Source: Psettodes erumei
Taxonomy: Eukaryota > Chordata > Actinopteri > Pleuronectiformes > Psettodidae
Direction of reading: 5' to 3'
DNA length: 64,000 nucleotides
NCBI GenBank assembly: GCA_016785225.1
Contig: JAFBJZ010000662.1
Span: 62,001-126,000, forward strand
The notes under the pieces were generated by a model. It ran no database searches. It worked only from the letters and a program-made list of their open reading frames with translations, and was not told the origin of the DNA. Each line of letters begins with the position of its first letter. Position 1 is the stretch's first letter. Shown here piece by piece: positions 37,890-44,795 of the stretch. A program made the position numbers and the translations under genes.

Positions 37890-40800
37890 GAGCCTTTATT
37901 TGTTGCAACGTTTCTCTTCTTTTTCTTCTTCCTGTCGTCTTCCAGTCCCTTCCGTAGCAACGGCCAGAAGAACCAGAAGAAGCAGGATGAAAAGAAGGCA
38001 GAGCCCAGCCCGGCCACCGACGCCAACTCCTCCTCCTCCTCGCCGAAGCACAAAGGTGGATGTTTTTCATTAACGCCGCGCCCTCGGGACACAAGCAGAC
38101 AGAAAGTGTGTGGTTATCCACGCCGCTGTTGGAACGCCTCAGCGCAAACGCTCTCTAACGCGGGCTTCTCTTTCCCTCGTCACCTTCATCCTCACGGCCC
38201 CCCTCTCTCTCTGTCTCCGCACCTCTTTATTTCCCCATTCCAAACCATCCGCCTCCAGACGAGCCGGTGACCAGCCCGACCACTGACAGATCCTCAGTGG
38301 CTAAAAAGCGCTTTACTTTGCAGGGCTTCAGCAATCTCAAGAGCCCGAAAGGTAACGTCAGCGACGCCGCAGGTCTTCCAAACAGGAAGTGCTGCGACCA
38401 GCGTAGTTGGACCCGGTTTTATAGCGTCAAAGAACCAATAACAGCTTCTTCTTCCCTCCAGTTCAGATAGTTTTGTCTGATTTAATTCAGTTAAAGCGCT
38501 TTCCTTACAACCAGTACAGTTAATGTCAGATTTATGATAAATAGAGAGCAGACATGCATTATTTTAGAAAGTTAGAGAGCTGGATGATTTTTATTCTGGA
38601 CAGACTCTGCTGCCCTCTTGTGGTCAAAGCCTGTAACTCCTCCTCCTCGCTAGAAACGCCGCTACAACTTCAATAATTGGACTTTACCTTTTCTAAATTA
38701 ATTTGTAAATATTTTATTTTAGATAAAAGAAAATTCAGACCCTTTTATTTAGCGTGATGAAGGTCACTGACATCATTCCCTCGCATTATTGATGCACCAG
38801 CGCTGGTTTAGATATTTAACTACGCTGTTCTTCTTGCCTCTCTGTGCCTGTTCTCCTCCTCCTCACTCCTCGCTTTTTCTTCCCTCTCTTCCCTTTTATC
38901 TATTTATTTTTTTATTTATTTTTTTTTTTTCTGCCCGTGTGGCCAGGCTCGGCCCTGAGCCCCGAACACGGCTCCAAACGCCACTTGGTCAAGAGTGACC
39001 CCACGCCGTTTGGGTTCAAAGGTACACGACCCGTCCCCTCGCCGCACGGGGGACGTCCCGAGGGCCGCCGCTCATCTACCCCACCCCTCATCATTCATTT
39101 AGGGTGTGCTCCAGTGTTGTGCGTGTTTTTGTCGAAGTCGATTTCACCTGCGTGTCGTAGAGAAGGATGGAGGACGCCGATCTTCATCCCGTCACCCTCA
39201 AATTCACCAGGACAGTGTGTGTGGAGAGGAATGCTCACGCAGACTATCTGCAGGCCCTGAGAGTCTTCAAATCCTTAACGGGATTAAATCATATTACTGT
39301 ACATAATCTATATTATCATGATAGATTGCCCTTGCACTGTTTGCCACATTGACAAACATCTGACTCTCTTAAACATGCAGATGCTCTGTAATGTGCAGTT
39401 TCCTCCCTCAACGCTGCAGCCAACATGTGCACGACAACATTCTTTACCTTCATCCACAGGTCCGAATCATCATCATCATCATCATCATCATCACCACCTT
39501 AGTCCTGTGCCTTTAAATTTGTGGCGATGCTGTGTCACACGTCTGCGTACGAATGATTTAGAATCGGATCCCCGGCCGGATTTTTTTTTTTTTTTGCTCC
39601 CGACCGCCCAGCTCGCCCCGGTCGGACTGGCTGACTGGCTGACTGACTTGCCGGCTGTCTCTCCCCCCCCCCCCCCCGTCTAGAGCCGGCTGCCCATGTC
39701 GCTCTGAGCAGAGTCAAATGGATGAGCACCTCTAGTCTGTTACAGAGCAGGCGGCAAGGTACAGAGCCGCTCTGACCGAGGAGCGGCCGCCGCGGGCGTT
39801 TGCTGTGGTTTGTGGTGATTGAGTGTCACCTGAGGTAACGTGCAGCCAAATATCCACTCTCACGTCACGCGGCCTTGTGTTGAGGCTTATTGTCTCTTCT
39901 CAGGCTGGAGTGAGAGATTCACTTTCAGCCTGGCGATAAACCTGAGGGGAAGATTTTTAAGTCTCAACGCAAGGCGCCCACTCCGCCTCAAATCAATCAC
40001 TCTCCCTTCCTCTACTCCTGGGTGCTGTGGGTTTAGTGTTTGTGTGGCATGGAGACTCAAGAGGGTTAGAAAAACGGACACGGCGCGCCACTTTGTCGGC
40101 TATCCGTCTGTCTCCGCCTGATCCTCTGTGTGACTGTCGGAGGAGCTGGGGGCTGACGTTCGCGTGTGTTTCGGTTGGAGTTGGGTGTGAAGCGGCTCCG
40201 CTTCTCGTCACTCGGGCAGAACATATTTTGCGGCCTTCGCTCCTCCCACGGGAGATTAAACGCTCGGTACGCGCGGCTGCGACTCTCGTTCTAAGTGGCA
40301 TTCTGCTTGCTCCTGTGTTACTCTTTCACGTACCTCTTAATGTTGACAAACCATCAACATCCAAAATACCCACATAATCAATATGTATAGAGCTGGTATT
40401 GATGGTGAATTCTACACTTCATCTGACTCGTGACCCAGGAAGCATTTTAATGCCACGTGGAGTGGGAGCGGCACTGCGTGCGTGACGCCGATTCGCTCCT
40501 CTGCCTCTAAACCTCCTCACCTGCGTCTCCCTTTTCGTCCCGTCTCCCCCGCCGCCACGCCCGCCCACCTTCAGGCTGGAGCAAGGCGTCGCTCTCCGTG
40601 GACGCCTCGGAGGAGAACGACGGGTACTCCAGCGGCGAGGACCCCATGAACTCTGACCCCGAGGACGACGTGGGGAAGAAGCTGGTGGGTTTGAACCCCC
40701 GGGGCGTCATGGCTTCTCACCGCTGGGGTCTTCCTTTAACGTTTGCTGCGTCGAAGTCGCCACCCGACTCCCTTCACCTCTCGACTTTGGTTGACCTTTC

Positions 40801-41362
40801 AGGCTCCGGGAAAGTACACTGTGGTCGCAGACTGCGAGAAGGCGGGACCTCAGGAGCTGTCCGTCAAGAGCGGAGACGTGGTCCAGCTGATAAGAGAGGG
40901 GGAGGACGGGCAGTGGTAAATCAGACATAAAACAAGAAAGCAAACTGAAAAGTTGTGAAAGTGCCGGCTCGCAGGGTCGAGGAACTGCATATTTGTGAAA
41001 TAATTATAACTATTATGAATTATAACATCGCTCAAGTGGGCTGCTGTGTATATTCAGGTGACGTTTGTGCGATTCCCTGTAGGTTCGTGAGGAACCTCCG
41101 CAGCAGTAAGGAGGGCTGGGTGGCGGCGGCGAACCTCCTCAGCCTCATATCGGAGTCCAAGTCGTCCCAGTCTCTCAGCAGCTCAGGTGTGTTTCCCGCT
41201 GTCCATAATGTACAGTAGAAATACTGTATATAATATACTGTGTGATTGATAACGCAATCGTGTTGTCGCCTGTCTCCTTAAGATGGCAGCGTCTCTGGGA
41301 ACCTCAGCACCTCCTCCAGCTGCAGCGAGACCTACACCAGCTTTTCTGACATCAAACCCTGA
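11336..41362 (+). CDS. mcf2l: MCF2L (Dbs/Ost) Rho guanine nucleotide exchange factor
   Basis: Activates Rho-family GTPases (Cdc42 and RhoA for the mammalian protein) at membranes. Using the first exon at 11336, 33 exons join with perfect phase into 3567 nt (1188 aa plus stop): 11336-11402, 26370-26453, 27162-27276, 29366-29456, 33360-33473, 33631-33747, 33819-33968, 34065-34189, 34279-34393, 34494-34613, 34868-35059, 35147-35338, 35439-35592, 35677-35729, 35817-35896, 36003-36069, 36147-36262, 36340-36409, 36495-36587, 36681-36773, 36859-36984, 37107-37328, 37414-37506, 37592-37670, 37754-37832, 37946-38055, 38259-38351, 38947-39021, 39684-39758, 40575-40684, 40803-40915, 41083-41186, 41283-41362. 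Order: Sec14/CRAL-TRIO (about 30-190), spectrin-like helices (about 290-430), DH (about 591-778), PH (about 795-908), SH3 (about 1091-1150). The SH3 domain and the QTRPVQPVAPRPE segment favour MCF2L over MCF2. Teleosts have mcf2la and mcf2lb; I cannot say which this is. Confidence 0.93.
13090..13210 (+). CDS. mcf2l: mcf2l candidate alternative first coding exon B
   Basis: Encodes 40 residues beginning MSLLESIQERREALGRLL, with A at -3 before the ATG. The donor AGAAGAG/GTTAGT leaves phase 1, matching the exon at 26370; the joined protein would be 1206 aa. The segment looks amphipathic and helical, with a basic SRSRGAVWRR end. A GC-richer stretch precedes it. Inferred from phase, start context and open frame only. 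Confidence 0.45.
14759..14969 (+). CDS. mcf2l: mcf2l candidate alternative first coding exon C
   Basis: An open frame from ATG 14759 carries an acidic, Gly-rich stretch and ends ISLEEMESFYRYTLCCQQLH before a donor CATA/GTGAGT in phase 1, again compatible with the exon at 26370 (1236 aa protein). In-frame ATGs at 14795 or further in could be the real start. The aromatic/Cys end is reminiscent of one human MCF2L N-terminus (WRFILCK), but the similarity is weak. The flanking sequence is GC- and CpG-rich. Confidence 0.45.
17177..17210. repeat. 12-bp perfect inverted repeat (hairpin)
   Basis: ATTTCCCTATCT at 17177-17188 is exactly complementary to AGATAGGGAAAT at 17199-17210, with a 10-base loop. 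It lies in the long 5' intron of mcf2l. Its role is unknown. Confidence 0.8.
18931..19147. repeat. Two TG microsatellites (18931-18957 and 19114-19147)
   Basis: Uninterrupted TG runs of about 13 and 17 units lie just upstream of mcf2l candidate first exon D. GGAG tetranucleotide units precede the second. Confidence 0.9.
19354..19426 (+). CDS. mcf2l: mcf2l candidate alternative first coding exon D
   Basis: Encodes 24 residues starting MALNRVSQLCHDITRLWLQL. The start context is the optimal CACCATGG, and the donor ATGACAG/GTACAG leaves phase 1, so it joins in frame to the exon at 26370 (1190 aa protein). The peptide can be drawn as an amphipathic helix. A (TG)n run and CpG-containing sequence lie upstream. 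Best initiation context of the four candidates, but transcript evidence is lacking. Confidence 0.5.
22259..22530. repeat. (CA)19 (22259-22296) and (AC)19 (22493-22530) microsatellites
   Basis: Two long uninterrupted CA-type repeats about 200 bp apart in the mcf2l 5' intron, with a short (GT)n near 22377 between them. Confidence 0.95.
24016..24047. repeat. (TG)16 microsatellite
   Basis: Uninterrupted TG run in the mcf2l 5' intron. Confidence 0.95.
26370..33747 (+). CDS. mcf2l: mcf2l exons 2-6: Sec14/CRAL-TRIO domain
   Basis: Exons 26370-26453, 27162-27276, 29366-29456, 33360-33473 and 33631-33747 encode the lipid-binding Sec14-like module. Recognisable family segments are CAAEI, GGRGTNGSPIIVFPEFPAF, GVGFILVIDRR, NLHLVLVLRPTTLFQRTLSD and GGTQEYCHESWI. 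In Dbs-type GEFs this region binds phosphoinositides and restrains or targets the catalytic unit. Introns here are the longest of the shared part (3.9 kb before exon 33360), unlike the compact 3' half. Confidence 0.93.
28000..28330 (+). promoter_or_regulatory. Possible internal promoter in the mcf2l intron
   Basis: A GC-rich block contains two inverted CCAAT boxes (CCGATTGGCT near 28056 and TAATTGGCC near 28104) and G/C-box-like sequence (GGGCGGCGG near 28130), between mcf2l exons 27162-27276 and 29366-29456. Internal promoters giving N-terminally shortened proteins are known in this GEF family. No obvious first coding exon with a donor follows, so this is only a suggestion. Confidence 0.3.
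28479..28754. repeat. (TG)24 (28479-28526), (CA)12 (28631-28654), (AC)12 (28731-28754)
   Basis: A long TG repeat is followed within 250 bp by two repeats of the complementary type in one mcf2l intron, so the pre-mRNA can fold into a long GU/AC stem. Confidence 0.95.
28772..28785 (+). promoter_or_regulatory. RFX X-box-like motif
   Basis: GTTGCCATGGTAAT matches the X-box consensus GTHNYYATRRNAAC except for the last base. It lies in an mcf2l intron beside the (AC)12 repeat. Confidence 0.4.
29488..29523. repeat. (TG)18 microsatellite just downstream of mcf2l exon 29366-29456
   Basis: Starts 32 bp after the end of the exon; complementary to the (AC)12 repeat upstream of the same exon. Confidence 0.95.
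29524..33359 (+). other. Large mcf2l intron, no other gene recognised
   Basis: A 3.9 kb intron with several CpG-containing stretches (about 29800-29950, 30900-31000, 31860-32000, 32900-33100), (GT)n runs near 30820 and 32445-32467 and at 32527-32553, and an RFX X-box. No conserved coding exon was found on either strand. Confidence 0.5.
32408..32421 (+). promoter_or_regulatory. RFX X-box motif, exact consensus match
   Basis: GTTTCCATGGCAAC matches GTHNYYATRRNAAC at every position. It is in the large mcf2l intron in a CpG-containing neighbourhood. Confidence 0.6.
33819..35896 (+). CDS. mcf2l: mcf2l exons 7-15: spectrin-like helical region and linker
   Basis: Exons 33819-33968, 34065-34189, 34279-34393, 34494-34613, 34868-35059, 35147-35338, 35439-35592, 35677-35729 and 35817-35896. 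The first six encode long amphipathic helices typical of the Dbs spectrin repeat (FGTELAETELPND, LEQCLQLRRFEQHF, SIRPKCSELRGACEE, GIFLLASQPVDRCQSQDGAE). The next carries the conserved VFQKQ and QTRPVQPVAPRPE, followed by a Ser/Pro-rich linker split over small exons of 53 and 80 nt. Introns are 75-250 bp. This region is inhibitory in mammalian Dbs, since N-terminal truncation activates the oncogenic form (established for the family). Confidence 0.93.
36003..36984 (+). CDS. mcf2l: mcf2l exons 16-21: DH (RhoGEF) catalytic domain
   Basis: Exons 36003-36069, 36147-36262, 36340-36409, 36495-36587, 36681-36773 and 36859-36984. The domain opens with HVMNELLETERAYVEELL (conserved region 1 of DH domains) and includes YCQNKPRSESLWRQC and the hallmark LDSYLLKPVQRITKYQLLLK (conserved region 3). 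It ends DSMHLIAITGYE. No key segment is missing, so the exchange domain looks intact. Confidence 0.96.
37107..37670 (+). CDS. mcf2l: mcf2l exons 22-24: PH domain
   Basis: Exons 37107-37328, 37414-37506 and 37592-37670 encode the PH domain that follows every Dbl-family DH domain: GSFSVWTEHKKGH, RFKPMQRHLFLHEKALLFCK, SFKHSLSMSAVGITEN, KFEIWCNSREEVFIVQAP and the C-terminal helix AWVNEIRKVLTQQL with its conserved Trp. In Dbs the PH domain contributes to GTPase contact and phosphoinositide binding. Confidence 0.96.
37754..40684 (+). CDS. mcf2l: mcf2l exons 25-30: variable linker with symmetric cassette exons
   Basis: Exons 37754-37832, 37946-38055, 38259-38351, 38947-39021, 39684-39758 and 40575-40684 encode a Ser/Lys/Pro-rich, probably disordered linker between PH and SH3. 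Three consecutive exons (93, 75 and 75 nt) are flanked by phase-1 introns on both sides and can each be skipped without changing frame. The linker ends with an acidic GYSSGEDPMNSDPEDD segment comparable to the human SSAEEQINSSDAEED region. The 39684 exon is the least certain member; it has a good polypyrimidine tract, a TAG acceptor and a GTACAG donor. Confidence 0.8.
37857..37887. repeat. (CA)15 microsatellite in a 113-bp mcf2l intron
   Basis: CA repeat just downstream of the exon 37754-37832 donor. Confidence 0.95.
38610..38623 (-). promoter_or_regulatory. CTCF motif (minus orientation)
   Basis: CTGCCCTCTTGTGG on the plus strand is the reverse complement of CCACAAGAGGGCAG, a strong CTCF core. 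It lies in an mcf2l intron near the 3' end of the gene, facing the motif at 9249. Confidence 0.6.
39466..39493. repeat. (ATC)9 trinucleotide repeat
   Basis: ATC run in the mcf2l intron before the 39684 exon. Confidence 0.9.
40803..41362 (+). CDS. mcf2l: mcf2l exons 31-33: SH3 domain and C-terminus
   Basis: Exons 40803-40915, 41083-41186 and 41283-41362. The SH3 fold is clear: the YTVVADCEK strand replaces ALYDY, followed by LSVKSGDVVQLIREGEDGQW, a split Trp codon, FVRNLRSSKEGWVAAANLL and a Ser-rich tail ending FSDIKP and TGA at 41360-41362. Confidence 0.95.
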
Positions 41363-41377
41363 GCTGAAGATCACCCC

Positions 41378-41380
<3 letters not shown>

Positions 41381-41414
<34 letters not shown>
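41381..41414. repeat. (AC)17 microsatellite in mcf2l 3' UTR
   Basis: Starts 19 bp after the mcf2l stop codon. Confidence 0.95.
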
Positions 41415-41417
<3 letters not shown>

Positions 41418-42005
41418 TATGATATACCATCATGCGAATATTGGAATAGTTCATTACAGCGACAAACAAATCTGAATATTGGAATATGAGGAGAAAAAAT
41501 GGCTCCTCGGCCATCTGTCAGGCCTTTCAGAAAAAAAAGAAGAAGAAGAAAATCACACACCCTCGTGGTTATGTAGCATCGAAGTGAATTTAAGTATCTG
41601 CACTGAGTAATGAGGTGTCTCACAGAACTGTTGCGCGGGTCAACATCCACAGGTACTGTCGCACTGGTATTTCCCATGATGCACTGGCTTTAGCGTCAAT
41701 TGTACACTGTGAAAACTGGCAGCTGGCTGCAACAAGCGCGGGGGGGGGGATTAGCTTTCAGCGCAACTGGGAGCATCACTGAGCAGGTCGAGTGTTGTGC
41801 ACGTCGCTGCGAGTCCTGTGAACTTGAGGGTTTTTTTGTTGTTTTTTTTTACACACATGCGAGACGAACGCAGGTTCTTGAATCCCTGCTTTTTCTTGAT
41901 TTCCTCACGCATTTTTTTTTAAATAAGCGCTTCCCTTAAACTCTTCTCCTGCGGCGGCGTCGGCAGTTTTAAGGACACCGGATCACCGGGTGAATGTCGG
42001 CAACA

Positions 42006-42019
42006 GCGCCGCCTGGCGG
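42006..42019 (-). promoter_or_regulatory. CTCF-like motif (minus orientation)
   Basis: The minus strand reads CCGCCAGGCGGCGC, which fits the CTCF core CCGCNNGGNGGCGC. It lies just downstream of the mcf2l coding end. Confidence 0.55.
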
Positions 42020-43520
42020 TCACATGACTCGCACTCCTCCGGGCCACACGAACAAGGCCGAGCGGCAGCTTGGAACGACTCTCGCTCGAAAGAGAGATCG
42101 TCGAACTCGCCTCGGACCTGCTCTGGATTTACCTCTCAGGAAGCCCGAGAAAGTCGCGCGGTCGGGCAGGTGTGACTGCATACCTGCTCGTGCGCGGACT
42201 GTGTCTTTGTGTGCGCGTTCTTACGTTGTGTGTGCGCGTTGTTTGGTGCAAATCCAACACGCTTCGCGTCACAACCCCCCAGAAAGGCTGTTAAAGCCAC
42301 AGATCAGCTGAAACCGACTTATGCACATAGTCCCACTTTGGGGCTGTTTTAGAATCACTGAATTGTTGACACGTGGCGATAATAGTCGTAACTTTTTATG
42401 CATTCACCTGCTGGGTTTGGGTTTAGTGAGGCATTTGCATTTCGCCCGGGCGGCGCAGTCTCAATAATATCCCGCATAATAACGCCCTGTTGTTGTGTCG
42501 CGGCCGGCTCCGCTCACCTATCTTTGTTCGGCGCGGCGGTTGAACAAAAGCCGGCTTTGTCCTCCGCTCCCAGCCCCGCCGAGGCATGTGACAGGAGCCG
42601 CTTCTCCGCGAGGCAAGGCCGCAGGGCCCGGACCTGCCCGACGTGTTCTTTTGCGCCACCCCGGGGCCGGGCAACACTGTTTTTGTTTACGCCGCCATGT
42701 AGCTAAGTCTGACTTTTCGGTTTGAATAACACAGCGGGGGCGGCGCGAGAGCCGAGCCCCGATCGGCCTCGTCTGGCCTCGAGGACGCTGACACGAGTTG
42801 ATGTCTGACGACCACACCAGGATCCCCACTGCGTCCGCGCTGTAAAACGGCCTCCGTCCTCAACGTTGAATGTCTGCCAAGTGTGAAAACCGACGGCACC
42901 CAATCGAAGACCGCTTGTCTGCCGGCACAGCAAAGCCACGTTTTAACACCACTGCGGTTTTCTCCAATCTGGCCGCCGGCTGTGATCAGTGCTCTTAATT
43001 ATCTTCTTGAGCTCTTTTTGTCCAGAGCCACTTTCAAGCTTTTTTTTATCACTATTATTATAACTGAGATCATAAGATCTTCAGAAAAAAAAGGAAGTTT
43101 ACGGATATTTTTTCGGTGTCAAACTGTGAACTTTGAACCAGAGAGTAAACTGTGGCTGGCATTATGTGTTGATCCACGTGAGTTCTGTTTAAGACTGACA
43201 AAACGTGTGTTATACCTGTACAGATGTGTCCTCTCTATACCTCACGTTGTTTTCCTCAAGAGCATGTACAGTTTATTGTGAAGAGGATCTTTTTTTTTTC
43301 TCTTTTTTTTTTGTGAGTCTTTGTCTCTCTGTGATGTGTATCATCACTCTTTGTGGCATGTTCTTCGTGAGCCCCACGTTTAAAACCTCTCACTTCCAAA
43401 CCCTGAACGAGGCAAGTATTTTTTACCAGGCACTGTTGTATATTGTGAGAGTTTATTTTCTGCCCTCTTACAAAAACTGACACGGGCACTAAACTTGTCA
43501 GTGTTGGATCACAATCACAC

Positions 43521-43526
43521 AATAAA
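43521..43526 (+). terminator. Polyadenylation signal AATAAA (mcf2l, proximal)
   Basis: Canonical hexamer 2.16 kb after the mcf2l stop, followed by T-rich sequence. Confidence 0.65.
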
Positions 43527-43741
43527 GCTTATTGAATCATTTGTACTTTTTACTCAGAGGGCGGAGAGATGACAAGGGTTATATTTTTTGTTTCTTTTTA
43601 TGCAGCACATTGCAGCAACCACTGTCTTTATTTTCCTATTGTATATCTACTGAGTATGGTGTTGATATAAAGATATAATGAAAAATATGTGTATATTTGT
43701 ATATATGTAACTGAATTGTATGTAAAATGAAAAGCAGCTTT

Positions 43742-43747
43742 AATAAA
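43742..43747 (+). terminator. Polyadenylation signal AATAAA (mcf2l, distal)
   Basis: Canonical hexamer in TTTAATAAAGTCTG with T/G-rich sequence within 40 bp downstream; may be the principal mcf2l poly(A) site. Confidence 0.65.
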
Positions 43748-44330
43748 GTCTGACATGGTTTCCTCTATAAGGCTTTTTGTGGAAATTTAACCCGTTATTT
43801 GAATTCTTAATGTTGATTACTTTTAGCGAGCAACATTAAATTCCAATACAATTTATGGCAGGAGGCAATATTTTTAAACTTTGCTTTTAAACAGTTAATC
43901 AAGTTGCACAAATTAAATTATTGGCTTTCGGGATATTTCAACATTGGCCGTGGTATAAATTTTCTATTTTGATCCGGAAATGTCAATTCACCCATGTGAT
44001 CTTTCACCTCCAATAGGCTTTGTCCAGTTACGCTCGTCATGATTTGCTCTGGGCTTCGTTCCAATATGATTACCATCCAACCTTCAGCCTCTCCTTTCCC
44101 TTGAAATTTTCCCTTTACACCGGTGAAAAGTGGATATTACATCTTTTCATGTATTGAGAATGTAATGAAGGTAAATTTCACTACATGTGCGCTTCTTTTC
44201 ATGTCATTTAGTTCAATAACACTGGCGACAAGGCGGTGACGAGGATTTGATGCGAGCGGACGTGAACGAGACTCCACAGCGGCTGGAAAGATACAGATGT
44301 GTCAAGCTCGCATGCCCGAGCCTGTCTTCT

Positions 44331-44795
44331 CCCGGAAGTGACGCGAATTGCTGTATAAAGCTATTTTCTCCGTCTGACAGCGTGATAATGCACGAATAAG
44401 AAAAGTATCGTTTGAATTTATGAACACATGCAATATTTCGACTATTTGGAGCAGTTTTACTCTGACTTTTAACATTCCTTCTCCTTATTTTTCTATTTGT
44501 CGAAACGGATGTGGGTCCGTGGAGGTTTCATTCTGACGTCTCGCACCGGAAGTCTCAAAGTCCACGCTAGCTTGACAGGTAGGCTGGAAAGCGACCAGAT
44601 GGGATTCTGCACTGTCTTCCTAACAGATTCCCCACATTTTAAATTGCACCGCACGCATTTTTAGCCGACTTTTCTGCCCGAAAAACAGCCCTGGCGTGAC
44701 CGCAGAAGCCTCTCCGGGAGTCTCGGCTGCTCTGTGAAACCGGGACAAAAGCGGCGAAGACATTCAGAGACACCCCACCAAACATCTCCCCACTG
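44331..44795 (+). promoter_or_regulatory. cab39l promoter and non-coding exon 1
   Basis: A CpG-rich block with two ETS/GABP-type motifs, CCCGGAAGTGACGC at 44331-44344 (ETS joined to a CRE-like TGACG) and ACCGGAAGTC at 44545-44554, plus TGACGTCT at 44534. A strong splice donor, CACTG/GTAAGT, follows position 44795. No ATG-initiated conserved frame precedes it, so the exon is best read as 5' UTR spliced to the acceptor before 49691. The exact start site is unknown. Confidence 0.6.

Larger units (their letters stand above)
41363..43780 (+). other. mcf2l 3' UTR and flank
   Basis: Contains (AC)17 at 41381-41414, a CpG-dense stretch (about 42450-42800) unusual for a 3' UTR, a CTCF-like motif and two poly(A) signals. 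No coding exon is recognised. Confidence 0.6.
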
